64,000 nt of DNA, taken from the NCBI GenBank assembly GCA_002473165.1, contig DKSD01000068.1, positions 6,242 through 70,241 on the forward strand. Direction: 5' to 3'. Position 1 is the first letter of the stretch, and the number at the start of each line of letters is the position of its first letter. The DNA is from Succinatimonas sp. UBA7265 (GTDB taxonomy: Bacteria; Pseudomonadota; Gammaproteobacteria; Enterobacterales; Succinivibrionaceae). The position numbers were made by a program, and so were the translations under genes. Shown here in pieces: positions 1-9,028 of this stretch. The notes beneath the pieces were generated by a model. The model searched no databases and had not been told where the DNA came from. It worked only from the letters and a program-made list of their open reading frames with translations.

Positions 1-707
<707 letters not shown>

Positions 708-711
708 ACCT

Positions 712-1167
712 TTGAAGATCCAGCTTAAGATCCTCGACCCGCGGCTTGGCCGCGAATTCCCGCTGCCGCAGAGCGCCACCAAAGGCTCTGCGGGGATCGA
801 TCTGCGGGCCATGATCGCGGAAAAGACGCTGCTCGCGCCCGGCCAGGTGCTGGCCGTGCCCGCGGGGATCTCCGTTTACATCGCTGATCCCGGGTACATG
901 GCCTGCATCTTTCCGCGCTCAGGACTGGGGTCAAAACACGGCATCGTGCTCGGCAACCTCACCGGGATCATTGATTCCGATTACCAGGGGCCGATCATCA
1001 TGCCGCTGTGGAACCGTTCGACCGAGCCTTTTGCCTTAAACCCCGGCGATCGGGTGGCGCAGATGGTCTTTGTGCCGGTGGCGTGCCCTGAATTTGACGT
1101 AGTCGGTGAATTCAACACCGCATCAGGGCGCGGCAGCAGCGGATTTGGTTCCTCAGGGCTAGGCTGA
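712..1167 (+). CDS. dut: Deoxyuridine 5'-triphosphate nucleotidohydrolase (dUTPase), TTG start
   Basis: A 151-residue trimeric-type dUTPase, the same length as E. coli Dut. It hydrolyses dUTP to dUMP and pyrophosphate, keeping uracil out of DNA and feeding dTMP synthesis. The conserved motifs are all visible: [10 protein letters not shown] near residue 70, the uracil-pocket and catalytic-Asp segment [13 protein letters not shown] near 82-94, and the glycine-rich C-terminal lid [10 protein letters not shown]. The start is TTG at 712: an AAGAAGGA Shine-Dalgarno sequence overlapping the end of coaBC sits at suitable spacing, the N-terminus [12 protein letters not shown] aligns with the family, and there is no ATG nearby. 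The gene is followed by a strong bidirectional terminator that separates it from argH. Confidence 0.96.
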   Translation: MKIQLKILDPRLGREFPLPQSATKGSAGIDLRAMIAEKTLLAPGQVLAVPAGISVYIADPGYMACIFPRSGLGSKHGIVLGNLTGIIDSDYQGPIIMPLWNRSTEPFALNPGDRVAQMVFVPVACPEFDVVGEFNTASGRGSSGFGSSGLG

Positions 1168-1186
1168 TCCCGGATTTTGCGCACAG

Positions 1187-1226
1187 AAAATCCGCGCCGG
1201 TTTTCACGCCTGGCGCGGATTTTTTT
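1187..1226. terminator. Bidirectional intrinsic terminator between dut and argH
   Basis: Perfect 12-bp inverted repeat (AAAATCCGCGCC at 1187-1198, GGCGCGGATTTT at 1212-1223) with a 13-base loop, T-run on the plus strand and A-run on the other side. It can stop both convergent transcripts. Confidence 0.9.
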
Positions 1227-1235
1227 AATTGCCGA

Positions 1236-2621
1236 TCAGCCCTTTCTGGCTTTTAAGCGCTCGTCCCAGGCCGCGATCTCCTCTTTGGTCTGCGCAGGGG
1301 CGGTGCCGCCTTTGATGTCACGCTTTTTAAGGATGCTCTCAATTTGCAGCGGCTCATAGACGTCATCGCCGATGAGCGGGCTGAACTTGCGGAACTCCTC
1401 AACGCTGAGATCTTCAAGCGGCTTGTTTTGGGAGATCGCATACAGCACGGCCTGCCCGACCACGGAGTGGGCCTCGCGGAAAGGCACGCCTTTTGACACC
1501 AGGTAGTCGGCAAGCTCGGTGGCGTTGGAATAGCCGCCTTTGGCCGCCTCGAGCGCGCGATCCTCATTAAGCTTCAGGCCTTCAAACACCAAGGCCGCCA
1601 TGTACAGGCTGTCGTGCCAGGTGTCCACAGCGTCAAACAGGCGTTCTTTGTCCTCCTGCAGATCCTTGTCATAGGCCAGAGGCAGGGCCTTGCAGGTCAC
1701 GAGCATGCCGGTCAGGGCGCCGATCACCCGCCCGCACTTGCCGCGGATCAGTTCCAGCGAATCCGGATTCTTCTTTTGGGGCATTAGCGAAGAGCCTGAG
1801 GTCACCTTGTCAGAAAGCGTCACGAAACGCGCCTCGCCTGAGTTGTAGATAATGAGGTCCTCGGCCAGCCTTGACAGATGCACCATCGAGACTGAAGCGC
1901 AGGAGAGCAGCTCCATGACATGATCGCGATCGGACACGCCGTCAAGCGAGTTCGCGGTCGCGCGCTCAAAGCCCAGCGCCTTGGCAAGTTTTTCGCGGTC
2001 GATGCGGTACGCGGTGCCAGCCAGCGCCGCCGAACCCAGCGGGCAGGTCTCCATGAGCTTTTCGGCGTTGCACAGCCTTTGGTAATCGCGCTCGAACATG
2101 TTCAGGTAAGCGAGCACCCAGTGGCTGAAGGTCACCGGCTGCGCGCGCTGCAGATGGGTGTAGCCCGGGAAGACTGCGCCCTGGTATCTGTCAGCGGTTT
2201 TAATCAGCTCTTTTTCAAGGTGGACCAGCGCTTCGGAAATGCCCTTGACGGCCTTGCGGCACCAAAGCTTAAGATCAAGCGCCACCTGATCATTGCGGCT
2301 GCGGCCCGTGTGGAGTTTCTTGCCTAAAGAGCCGACTTTCTCGATAAGCCGGCGCTCGACATAGGAGTGGATGTCCTCATCGCCTGCCGAGGCAATGGCG
2401 TGGATGTCCTGTTCAGCCTCCTCGTGCAGTTCGCCAAGCGCTTTTTTCAGATCCGCGCATTCCTTGTCCGTGAGCACTCCCGCCTCGTGAATGGCGTCCG
2501 CCCAGGCCTCGGAACCCTCGATGTCTTCAAGCGCCATGCGGTAGTCAAACTTCAAAGAATCGTTGTAATTTTTAAATCTCTCGTCAGGCCCTTCTTTAAA
2601 CCTGCCGCCCCATAAAGCCAT
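1236..2621 (-). CDS. argH: Argininosuccinate lyase
   Basis: A 461-residue lyase that splits argininosuccinate into arginine and fumarate, the last step of arginine synthesis in the cytosol. The N-terminus MALWGGRF is the usual ArgH start, and the superfamily signature [15 protein letters not shown] is intact, as are the [10 protein letters not shown] and [16 protein letters not shown] segments. A longer frame begins with TTG at 2636, but GAGGTGA lies five bases before the ATG at 2621 inside that extension, so 2621 is chosen. It is the third gene of an argF-argG-argH run on the minus strand, but a hairpin with a T-run stands between it and argG, so its expression may be partly uncoupled. Confidence 0.96.
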   Translation of the reverse strand: MALWGGRFKEGPDERFKNYNDSLKFDYRMALEDIEGSEAWADAIHEAGVLTDKECADLKKALGELHEEAEQDIHAIASAGDEDIHSYVERRLIEKVGSLGKKLHTGRSRNDQVALDLKLWCRKAVKGISEALVHLEKELIKTADRYQGAVFPGYTHLQRAQPVTFSHWVLAYLNMFERDYQRLCNAEKLMETCPLGSAALAGTAYRIDREKLAKALGFERATANSLDGVSDRDHVMELLSCASVSMVHLSRLAEDLIIYNSGEARFVTLSDKVTSGSSLMPQKKNPDSLELIRGKCGRVIGALTGMLVTCKALPLAYDKDLQEDKERLFDAVDTWHDSLYMAALVFEGLKLNEDRALEAAKGGYSNATELADYLVSKGVPFREAHSVVGQAVLYAISQNKPLEDLSVEEFRKFSPLIGDDVYEPLQIESILKKRDIKGGTAPAQTKEEIAAWDERLKARKG

Positions 2622-2683
2622 AGTCACCTCAAACAAAACCGATGCGGCAGGGCAGCAAACGCCCGCCGCGAATAACTCATGAT

Positions 2684-2724
2684 ATAAAAAAACGGCGGCC
2701 GATCATAACCTGCCGCCGCCGTTT
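2684..2724 (-). terminator. Intrinsic terminator after argG, inside the arg cluster
   Basis: On the minus strand AAACGGCGGC (2724-2715) pairs with GCCGCCGTTT (2699-2690) across a 15-base loop and is followed by a run of T. It lies in the 118-bp gap between argG and argH, so read-through or a separate promoter would be needed for argH. Confidence 0.8.
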
Positions 2725-2739
2725 GTCCCTTTCAGGGCG

Positions 2740-3975
2740 TTATTTCTTCTCTTTGCGGGCCTGGGCGTTGATGGCACGGATGCGGGCAGGCAGCGAGTAC
2801 AGGCGGATAAAGCCTGCCGCGTCGTGCTGGCTGTACACATGGTCAGCGCCGAAAGTCACGAAGTCGAAGTTAAAGAGGCTGTTAGGCGAGTCTTTCTGGG
2901 TCACGGTTACGTTGCCCTTGTAAAGTTCCACGACCACTTTGCCGTTGACGTCATGCGCCAGCTCATCGGCAGCGGCCTGGAGGATCTCGCGCAGGCGGGT
3001 GAACCAGCGGCCGTCATAAACGAGCTGGGAGAAATCAACGCCAAGCTTTTCGCGGAACTCGCGGGTGTTCTTGTCGAGCACCAGCTGCTCGATGGCGCGC
3101 AGCGCCTCATAGATGATGGTGCCGCCCGGGGTCTCATAGCAGCCGCGGGACTTCATGCCCACGAGGCGGTTTTCGGTGATGTCGATCCTGCCGACGCCGT
3201 TGCGGGCGCCGTAAGTGTTGAGGGTCTCGAGGATCTTGAACGGGGTCATCTCAACGCCGTCTATGGCGGTGACCCTGCCGTCCTTGACGGTCAGCTCATG
3301 GCTCTCAGGGGTGTCCGGAGCCTTCTTGGGATCGACGGTCCACACCCAGACATTCTCGGAAGCCGGATTCCAGGTGTGCTCGAGCTCGCCGCCTTCAGTG
3401 GAAATGTGCAGGCAGTTGGCATCGCGGCTGTAGATCTTCTTAAGCGTGGCTTTGCAGGGAATGTGGCGCTCGGCCAGGTAGGCGAGCAGTTCCTCGCGGG
3501 ACTTGAGATCCCAGATCCTCCACGGGGCGATCACGTCAAGCTGCGGGGCCAGAGCGGCGACGGCGCTCTCAAAGCGCACCTGATCGTTGCCTTTGCCGGT
3601 GGCGCCGTGGGCCACGGCGTCAGCGCCTTCGGCCAGGGCGGTCTCCACCATGGCTTTGGCGATCACCGGGCGGGCGATTGCGGTGCCCAGCAGGTACGTG
3701 CCCTCATACAAGGCGCCGGTCTTCATCATCTCAAAGACATAGTCGCTCACGAACTCCTCGCGCAGATCCTTGATGATGCACTTGGAGGCGCCCGACTGCC
3801 TGGCCTTCTGCTCTATGCCCTCAAGATCCTCGCGCTCCTGGCCGACGTCGGCGACGAAGCAGATGACCTCACAGCCGAAGTTTTCCTTAAGCCAGGGAAC
3901 GATGGTTGAAGTGTCCAGGCCGCCTGAATAGGCAAGCACGACTTTTTTGTATTTCTTGTTAACGGTAGCTGACAT
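2740..3975 (-). CDS. argG: Argininosuccinate synthase
   Basis: A 411-residue ATP-dependent ligase that joins citrulline and aspartate to argininosuccinate, giving AMP and PPi. The N-type ATP pyrophosphatase loop AYSGGLDTS is at residues 15-23, followed by the citrulline/aspartate-binding region [14 protein letters not shown]. The protein is of the common ~400-residue type 1 form, unlike the longer (~447) type 2 form in E. coli itself; this says the gene has a different history from the enterobacterial copy. It starts 18 bases after the argF stop with the usual core sequence [10 protein letters not shown] near its N-terminus, so the two are almost certainly co-transcribed. A 361-codon open frame on the opposite strand is a coding shadow. 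Confidence 0.96.
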   Translation of the reverse strand: MSATVNKKYKKVVLAYSGGLDTSTIVPWLKENFGCEVICFVADVGQEREDLEGIEQKARQSGASKCIIKDLREEFVSDYVFEMMKTGALYEGTYLLGTAIARPVIAKAMVETALAEGADAVAHGATGKGNDQVRFESAVAALAPQLDVIAPWRIWDLKSREELLAYLAERHIPCKATLKKIYSRDANCLHISTEGGELEHTWNPASENVWVWTVDPKKAPDTPESHELTVKDGRVTAIDGVEMTPFKILETLNTYGARNGVGRIDITENRLVGMKSRGCYETPGGTIIYEALRAIEQLVLDKNTREFREKLGVDFSQLVYDGRWFTRLREILQAAADELAHDVNGKVVVELYKGNVTVTQKDSPNSLFNFDFVTFGADHVYSQHDAAGFIRLYSLPARIRAINAQARKEKK

Positions 3976-3993
3976 GGTTAAACCTCGATTAAT

Positions 3994-4905
3994 TTAATTG
4001 TTTTCAACAAGCTTGGAGAGCACGGACATATGGATGTGCAGGCGGTTTTCCGCCTCGTCAAACACGACGCTCTTAGGTCCGTCCATGACTTCGTCGGTGA
4101 TTTCGTAGTTGCGGTGAGCCGGCAGGCAGTGCAGCACCAGCGACGCTCCTGACTGTTCGAGCAGCGCATCGTTTATCTGGTAAGGCATGTACTTCTTCCG
4201 GACTCTGTCCAGCGGAGTGTTGTCGCCCATGGACACCCAGGTGTCGGTATAGAGCACATCGACATCCTTTACCTTTGAAGGATCATTGAAGACCCGGAGC
4301 ACCGCGCCGTGTGTTTTGGCCAGCTCATTGGCGCGATCAAAGATCTGCACGTCCGGGCCGCAGCCTTCAGGCACGCAGCATTCGACGTTGACGCCCAGGA
4401 TGCCGCCTGCGACCAGCAGGGAATTCGTGACATTGTTGCCGTCGCCCATGTAGCACAGCTTAACGCCCGCAAGTTTGCCCAGGTGCTCGCGCACGGTCAG
4501 GTAATCGGCCATGGCCTGCGCCGGGTGGTAAAGATCCGACAGCGCGTTGATCACCGGGACAGAGCCGTATTTTGCCAGCTCCTCAAGCGTGCTTTGGGCG
4601 TACACGCGCCCGACCAGGCAGTCAACCCAGCGCGAAAGGTTGCGCGCATAGTCGGCTATGGTCTCGCGCTTGCCCAGATCGCCGTTTTGCAGATCGAGGT
4701 AAATGCCGTGACCGCCTAACCGGTAGAACGCGAGTTCAAAAGTCGTGCGAGTCCTCAGAGAGGGCTTTTCAAACATGATGGCGCCGCTGCGGCCCTCAAG
4801 CACTTTTGAGTACTTGCGCGGGTCTTTCTTCATGGCGGCGGCAGTGTCGAGGATGTCAAGATACTCTTCCTGACTGAACTCGAAGCCGGTTAAAAGATGA
4901 CGCAT
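3994..4905 (-). CDS. argF: Ornithine carbamoyltransferase, anabolic type
   Basis: A 303-residue transcarbamylase that makes citrulline from ornithine and carbamoyl phosphate. Visible family marks are GDGNNVTNSLL (substrate domain), DTWVSMGD, and HCLPAHRNYEITDEV near residue 260 with the catalytic cysteine. Two motifs vary: the carbamoyl-phosphate loop reads KPSLRTRTT (residues 47-55) where STRTR is standard, and the HPxQ motif reads HPAQ (127-130). The first gene of the arg cluster on the minus strand; its start at 4905 has GGAG seven bases before it. Paralogs that use acetyl- or succinylornithine also have altered loops, but the HCLPAHR/SMG motifs and the neighbouring argG/argH favour the ordinary ornithine enzyme. 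Confidence 0.92.
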   Translation of the reverse strand: MRHLLTGFEFSQEEYLDILDTAAAMKKDPRKYSKVLEGRSGAIMFEKPSLRTRTTFELAFYRLGGHGIYLDLQNGDLGKRETIADYARNLSRWVDCLVGRVYAQSTLEELAKYGSVPVINALSDLYHPAQAMADYLTVREHLGKLAGVKLCYMGDGNNVTNSLLVAGGILGVNVECCVPEGCGPDVQIFDRANELAKTHGAVLRVFNDPSKVKDVDVLYTDTWVSMGDNTPLDRVRKKYMPYQINDALLEQSGASLVLHCLPAHRNYEITDEVMDGPKSVVFDEAENRLHIHMSVLSKLVENN

Positions 4906-4926
4906 TAGTCGCTCCGAAAAATCACA

Positions 4927-4960
4927 GGACAGCCGCGACCCTTTCCCGGGAAGGCTGTCC
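4927..4960 (-). promoter_or_regulatory. Hairpin in the argF leader
   Basis: An 8-bp perfect inverted repeat GGACAGCC / GGCTGTCC lies 22 bases before the argF start, and on the minus strand is followed four bases later by five T. It could be a weak attenuator or a leftover terminator for nudE; no leader peptide was identified. Confidence 0.4.
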
Positions 4961-5046
4961 GTGTCTGTATAAAAAATTGATTATGACATATTAGCAAAAA
5001 GCGATCGCGATCCGCCGCGTGCACGCAGCCGCACTAAAAAAAAGCA

Positions 5047-5628
5047 TCAGCCCAGCCTGCCCAGCGCCTTAAGCGCCAAAGCCAGACAGGCGATCGCCCG
5101 CGACTCCGTAAGCGGCGAGTGCGGATCAAAGACCAAATCAACAGCCTCAGGCACGCTCACCTTGATAAGCTCTATGGGCTCAGGCTCATCCCCGCTTTCC
5201 GAGCGCTTTTTATAGAGTTCCGTGCATAAAAAACAGTGCATCCTCAGGCTGAGCATCCCCGGAGCCACGGACATCTCATCTTTGAGCTTCAGGCATTTTT
5301 TAAAACCGTAGCCGATCTCCTCCTCAAGCTCACGCAGGCAGGCCTGTTCCGGGGTCTCGCCCCGATCGATCTTCCCCTTCACGAACCCAAGTTCATAGCG
5401 CTCAAAACCACAGGCGTATTCAGCGCTCATGAGGAAATGTTCCCCGTCAAAAGGCACGGCCAGGATGGCGCCGTTGCCGCCGACGAGCTTTTCGTAAGTC
5501 TTTTGCACCCCGTTGTGAAAACGCAGATCGAGCTCCTCGACCGTAAAAAAGCGCGACACTTTATGAACGCGGCTTGCCAGCACCTGCGGCACCTGTTTTT
5601 GCAGTTCTTTGAGTTCATCGAGTTTCAT
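5047..5628 (-). CDS. nudE: ADP compounds hydrolase NudE (Nudix family)
   Basis: A 193-residue Nudix hydrolase. The Nudix box is complete (G-KIDRG-E-TPEQACL-RELEEEIG, about residues 85-107) and the flanking sequence (ELGFVKGKID, MSVAPGMLSLRM, GDEPEPIEL) resembles E. coli NudE, which cleaves ADP-ribose, NADH and diadenosine polyphosphates to AMP products. The protein is a housekeeping sanitiser of nucleotide derivatives. It is divergent from hslR with only 71 bp between starts; in E. coli nudE, hslR, hslO and pckA are likewise clustered, so the assignment is supported by synteny. The E. coli genes yrfF and yrfG that lie in between are absent here. Confidence 0.9.
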   Translation of the reverse strand: MKLDELKELQKQVPQVLASRVHKVSRFFTVEELDLRFHNGVQKTYEKLVGGNGAILAVPFDGEHFLMSAEYACGFERYELGFVKGKIDRGETPEQACLRELEEEIGYGFKKCLKLKDEMSVAPGMLSLRMHCFLCTELYKKRSESGDEPEPIELIKVSVPEAVDLVFDPHSPLTESRAIACLALALKALGRLG

Positions 5629-5648
5629 GCCTGTCCCTCAGCCTGGCT

Positions 5649-5657
5649 TGATATAAT
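5649..5657 (+). promoter_or_regulatory. Extended -10 promoter for hslR-hslO
   Basis: TGATATAAT (TGn plus a perfect TATAAT) 43 bases before the hslR start, with no convincing -35 box. An extended -10 element can work without one. Confidence 0.55.
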
Positions 5658-5699
5658 TTCCCCGATTATTTTCCCACTTTAAAGATCTGCGGTCACCGG

Positions 5700-6110
5700 A
5701 TGAATCCTTCCAAAGATGCAGGCCCTGCCCAGGGCGTAAGGCTTGACAAATGGCTGTGGGCGGCCCGTTTTTATAAAACCCGCAACATCGCGCGAGAAAT
5801 GATCGCCGGCGGCAAAGTCGATTACAACGGCGTCAGAGCCAAGCCCTCGCGCACGGTTGAAACCGGCGCGCTCGTCAGGCTGATCAAAGGCAGCGTGCGC
5901 ATGGAAGTTGAGATCCTCAAAATTTCCGAGGTGCGCGGCCCAGCCTCTGTGGCCCAGGAGCTTTACCGGGAAACCGAGGAGAGCAAAATCTCGCGTGAAA
6001 AACAGATTGCCCAGTTAAAGGTGAATGCGCTGCTCTCGCCGCACCCGGACACGAAACCCAGCAAAAAAGAACGCCGGCAGCTGTTAAACGTCAAGTACGG
6101 CGAATATTAA
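5700..6110 (+). CDS. hslR: Ribosome-associated heat shock protein Hsp15 (S4 domain)
   Basis: A 136-residue basic RNA-binding protein. Its S4 domain begins at VRLDKWLWAARFYKTRN (about residue 13) and runs through GGKVDYNGVRAKPSRTV. Hsp15 in E. coli binds free 50S subunits that still carry a nascent chain and helps recycle them after heat stress. The C-terminal tail is lysine-rich. It is followed after 25 bases by hslO, the same heat-shock pair as in E. coli, and preceded by an extended -10 promoter. No sigma-32 type promoter was recognised by eye. Confidence 0.93.
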   Translation: MNPSKDAGPAQGVRLDKWLWAARFYKTRNIAREMIAGGKVDYNGVRAKPSRTVETGALVRLIKGSVRMEVEILKISEVRGPASVAQELYRETEESKISREKQIAQLKVNALLSPHPDTKPSKKERRQLLNVKYGEY

Positions 6111-6135
6111 ATTTTTACGGATAACAAATAATAAA

Positions 6136-7017
6136 ATGTCTGCTTTGACCGATCAGGACAGCGTAATACGCTTCCTTTTTGACAACCACGGGGTGCGCGG
6201 CGAAATCCTCCGCATGCAAGAGCCCTGTGAGAAACTTATCCTCACCCGCAATTACCCCCGGTGCATCAAAGCGATGCTGCTTGAGCTCGCCGCCGCGGCG
6301 GAGCTGTTTTCGGCAACGCTCAAAGACGGCTCTGAGGTCATGGTGCAGCTGCGCTGCGGCGAAAATTCGCCTGTGAAATACGCGCTCATCAACACCCGCG
6401 ATGATCTGAGTTTTTACGGCAGCGCGCAGCTGCGTGACGACATCCCCTGCCGCGATGATCTGAGCTTTGCCGATCTTGCAGGCACAGGCGGCGTGCTCGT
6501 GCTCACCATCTTTCCTGCCGATGATCCCAAAAACAAATGGCAGGGGATAGTCGAGATCGATCCGCGCTCCATCAGCGCCACTTTGGAAAACTATTTTCGC
6601 GAATCGCAGCAGCTGCCCACCCGCCTGTTCATCTGGTCTGACAGCGACAAACCGTGCGCCGGCGGCGTCATGCTTCAGGTCATCCCGGAAATCAAAGGCA
6701 ACGCAGAGTCCCTTGAACACCTGAGCATCCTCACCCAGACCCTCACGGAAAAAGAGCTGTTCTCGCTGCCGCTTACTGAATGCCTCTCAAGGCTTTTTGC
6801 GCATGAACAGGTGCGCGTTTTCCCGCCCCGGGAGCCGGTTTTCCGCTGCATCTGCTCGAGGGAGCGCTGCGTGCAGGCGCTGCTCAACCTGCCGCACGCT
6901 CAGCTTGAGGAGATCGCCTCGGACAACGGCACATCCATGACCTGCCAGCATTGCGGTCACATCTACAGGTTCTCCGCAGAAGATCTTAAATCGCTCCTTT
7001 TAAGGCAGGCCCAGTAA
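6136..7017 (+). CDS. hslO: Redox-regulated chaperone Hsp33
   Basis: A 293-residue homolog of Hsp33, the cytosolic holdase that is switched on by oxidation. The zinc-binding redox switch is intact at the C-terminus: CIC near residue 234 and CQHC near residue 267, the CxC...CxxC arrangement of the family. It lies 25 bases after hslR. Its stop codon directly abuts the ATG of an MFS transporter gene (TAA-ATG), suggesting that the transporter is translated with it; this coupling is not the E. coli arrangement, where pckA lies nearby. Confidence 0.93.
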   Translation: MSALTDQDSVIRFLFDNHGVRGEILRMQEPCEKLILTRNYPRCIKAMLLELAAAAELFSATLKDGSEVMVQLRCGENSPVKYALINTRDDLSFYGSAQLRDDIPCRDDLSFADLAGTGGVLVLTIFPADDPKNKWQGIVEIDPRSISATLENYFRESQQLPTRLFIWSDSDKPCAGGVMLQVIPEIKGNAESLEHLSILTQTLTEKELFSLPLTECLSRLFAHEQVRVFPPREPVFRCICSRERCVQALLNLPHAQLEEIASDNGTSMTCQHCGHIYRFSAEDLKSLLLRQAQ

Positions 7018-8232
7018 ATGTCGGAAACAAACAAAGCGCAGCCTGCCAGGCTCTCAGGCCCCGCGCGCGGCTGGTTTAACGTCGGGATCATGGGAGTCGG
7101 CCATTTTTTTGCCGACTTCTACTGCGACATCCTGCCCATTCTGCTCCCGGTGCTGGCAAAACGTTTTGGCCTGTCATACTCGGAGTGCGGCGCGCTGTTC
7201 ATGGGTTTTCAGGTGATCGCAAGTTTCCTGCAGCCCCCGATCGGGCTTTACGCCGATCGCCACAGCATCAACTGGATCATGCCGCTCTCCATAGTTACCG
7301 GCGCGGCTACCGTCTGTATAGTGACGCTGGCGCCGTCGCTGTGGCTTTTGGTGCTGATCGTGCTGCTTTCGGGATTCTGTTCGTCAGGTTTCCACCCGGT
7401 GGCAGGCGGCATCGTCCCGCATGTCTCCCCGCCGGGCAAAGACGTGCTCGCCACCTCAATTTTCATCGCCGGAGGCAACATCGGTTTTGCGGTGGCGCCG
7501 CTCATCGTCGCGATCTTCCTCGATCACTTCTCCGACTCGGATCTGCCCTGGCTCATACTGCCTGCGGTGTTCACCGCCGCGCTGATCCTCTGCCGCCGAT
7601 TGCATGTTAAAACCACGGTCAGCGCTTCTGCGGCAGCTCTGCCCAAAGTCCGCGATATTGTGCGCAACCGGCAGTTTATGCTGCTCACGCTGAGCATCGG
7701 CCTGAGATCCTGGTGCTACTGCGCGCTTTTGATGTACCTGCCGCTGCTGCTCACAGCAACCGGGCATGACAGCGTGGATCAGGCGTCGGCCGTCATGACC
7801 ATGCTGCTGGGCACCGCTTTCGGCGGCCTGGCCGTCGGCACAGCCGCACTGCGCATCGGGCTTAAACGCACCATTGTCGGATCTTTTGTGGTCTCGCTTT
7901 TGTGTTGCGCCTATTTTGTCTGGCACCCCGATCTAAGCTTTGCCGCGCTGCTGGCGCTGTTCCTCACGGGCGCCGGGCTGTACGGCTCGACCCCGGCGGC
8001 AATCGTGTGGGCCGAGCGCCTGCTCTCGCGCTCGGCCGCCGCCTTTGCGACCTCCATGATGCTGGGCTTCACCTTTGGCATCGGCTACATGCTCTCCGTG
8101 ATCACCGGCTGGATTGGTGATCTCGGCGGGCTGCAGTTCGGCCTGGCGGTAACCGTGCTACCCTCGCTGTTTGCAGGCCTGGTGCTGCTCTTTTGGCTTA
8201 AGGAGCCTGAGGATCGCGAGGTGCTTAACTGA
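7018..8232 (+). CDS. MFS transporter of the fosmidomycin-resistance (Fsr) type
   Basis: A 404-residue polytopic membrane protein, hydrophobic throughout with about 12 predicted segments. The signature stretches GHFFADFYCDILPILLPVL, SSGFHPVAGG and GGNIGFAVAPL correspond to conserved parts of E. coli Fsr (HLLNDM..., SSVFHPEASR, GGNFGSSLGPL), so it is placed in that drug/sugar-phosphate exporter branch of the major facilitator superfamily. Members export fosmidomycin, but the natural substrate is generally not known and cannot be inferred here. The ATG follows the hslO stop without a gap. No regulator gene is adjacent. Function as an exporter is inference from family. Confidence 0.78.
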   Translation: MSETNKAQPARLSGPARGWFNVGIMGVGHFFADFYCDILPILLPVLAKRFGLSYSECGALFMGFQVIASFLQPPIGLYADRHSINWIMPLSIVTGAATVCIVTLAPSLWLLVLIVLLSGFCSSGFHPVAGGIVPHVSPPGKDVLATSIFIAGGNIGFAVAPLIVAIFLDHFSDSDLPWLILPAVFTAALILCRRLHVKTTVSASAAALPKVRDIVRNRQFMLLTLSIGLRSWCYCALLMYLPLLLTATGHDSVDQASAVMTMLLGTAFGGLAVGTAALRIGLKRTIVGSFVVSLLCCAYFVWHPDLSFAALLALFLTGAGLYGSTPAAIVWAERLLSRSAAAFATSMMLGFTFGIGYMLSVITGWIGDLGGLQFGLAVTVLPSLFAGLVLLFWLKEPEDREVLN

Positions 8233-8288
8233 TAAAATGCCGCAGCCGCGCACGCCCGCAGCCGCGCAGGCGCAGCCGTGATGCGCTG

Positions 8289-8294
8289 TATAAT
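8289..8294 (+). promoter_or_regulatory. Candidate -10 box upstream of ribB
   Basis: Perfect TATAAT 84 bases before the ribB start, in the 145-bp gap after the MFS gene, without a good -35. No FMN riboswitch (RFN element) was recognised in this leader. Confidence 0.35.
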
Positions 8295-8377
8295 GTCATT
8301 TTGGCAGGCACGCGGCCGGTGGCAATAAATTAAGCGTGCTGAATTGTTAAAAAGATTATGCGGAGCGGAGCCTGAAA

Positions 8378-9028
8378 ATGGTCAGAACCAACCTACTCGA
8401 GTTTTTCGGACATGACGCAGACGCGCGTGTTGACGCAGCCCTCGCCGCCTTAAGAAAAGGCCGCGGGATCCTGGTGGTCGACAACGAAGATCGCGAAAAC
8501 GAAGGCGATCTCGTGTTTGCCGCCGAGACGATCACTGACGCGCAGATGGCCTTCATGATCCGCGAGTGCTCGGGGATCGTCTGCGTCTGCATCCGCGAAG
8601 AGCAGGCAGACCGCATGGGGCTGCCCATGATGGTTTCCCACAATACCTCGACTTACGGCACCGCCTTCACCATTTCCGTGGACGCCGCCCGCGGCGTAAC
8701 TACCGGCGTATCAGCGCCTGATCGCGTCAAAGCCATCAAGGCGGTGATCAACCCTCAGGGCGAGCCTGATGATCTCGTGGCGCCCGGCCACACCTTCCCG
8801 CTGGTCGCCAAGAAAAACGGCGTGCTCGAGCGCGACGGCCACACCGAGGCCTCAGTGGATTTTGCCCGCCTGGCAGGTTTTGTGCCCGCCGGCGTGCTCT
8901 GCGAGCTGTGCGCCCCTGACGGGCTGATGGCCAAACTTCCCCGGGTTACGGCTTTTGCCATGGAACACGATCTCACGGTAGTCAGCATTGCCGATCTCAT
9001 CGCTTACCGCAAAGCACAAAATGTGTGA
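8378..9028 (+). CDS. ribB: 3,4-dihydroxy-2-butanone-4-phosphate synthase
   Basis: A 216-residue stand-alone RibB, the length of the E. coli enzyme. It converts ribulose 5-phosphate to formate and the four-carbon precursor of the riboflavin xylene ring, with Mg2+. The acidic active-site segment VVDNEDRENEGDLVFAAE (about residues 31-48) and the C-terminal GHTEASVDFARLAG segment are intact. There is no fused RibA domain. The bioH-like gene starts inside its last codons, an 8-base overlap, which points to translational coupling. In E. coli ribB is controlled by an FMN riboswitch; no such element was recognised here. Confidence 0.95.
   Translation: MVRTNLLEFFGHDADARVDAALAALRKGRGILVVDNEDRENEGDLVFAAETITDAQMAFMIRECSGIVCVCIREEQADRMGLPMMVSHNTSTYGTAFTISVDAARGVTTGVSAPDRVKAIKAVINPQGEPDDLVAPGHTFPLVAKKNGVLERDGHTEASVDFARLAGFVPAGVLCELCAPDGLMAKLPRVTAFAMEHDLTVVSIADLIAYRKAQNV

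Noticed and set aside
2824..3909. 361-codon open frame on the plus strand over argG
   Set aside because: Antisense shadow of a strongly conserved gene; translation has no family resemblance and no ribosome site.
4961..5046. ARG box for ArgR in front of argF
   Set aside because: An AT-rich stretch was compared with the ARG box consensus but fits poorly and has no tandem copy.
8233..8377. FMN riboswitch before ribB
   Set aside because: The conserved RFN sequence blocks are not visible in the 145-bp leader.
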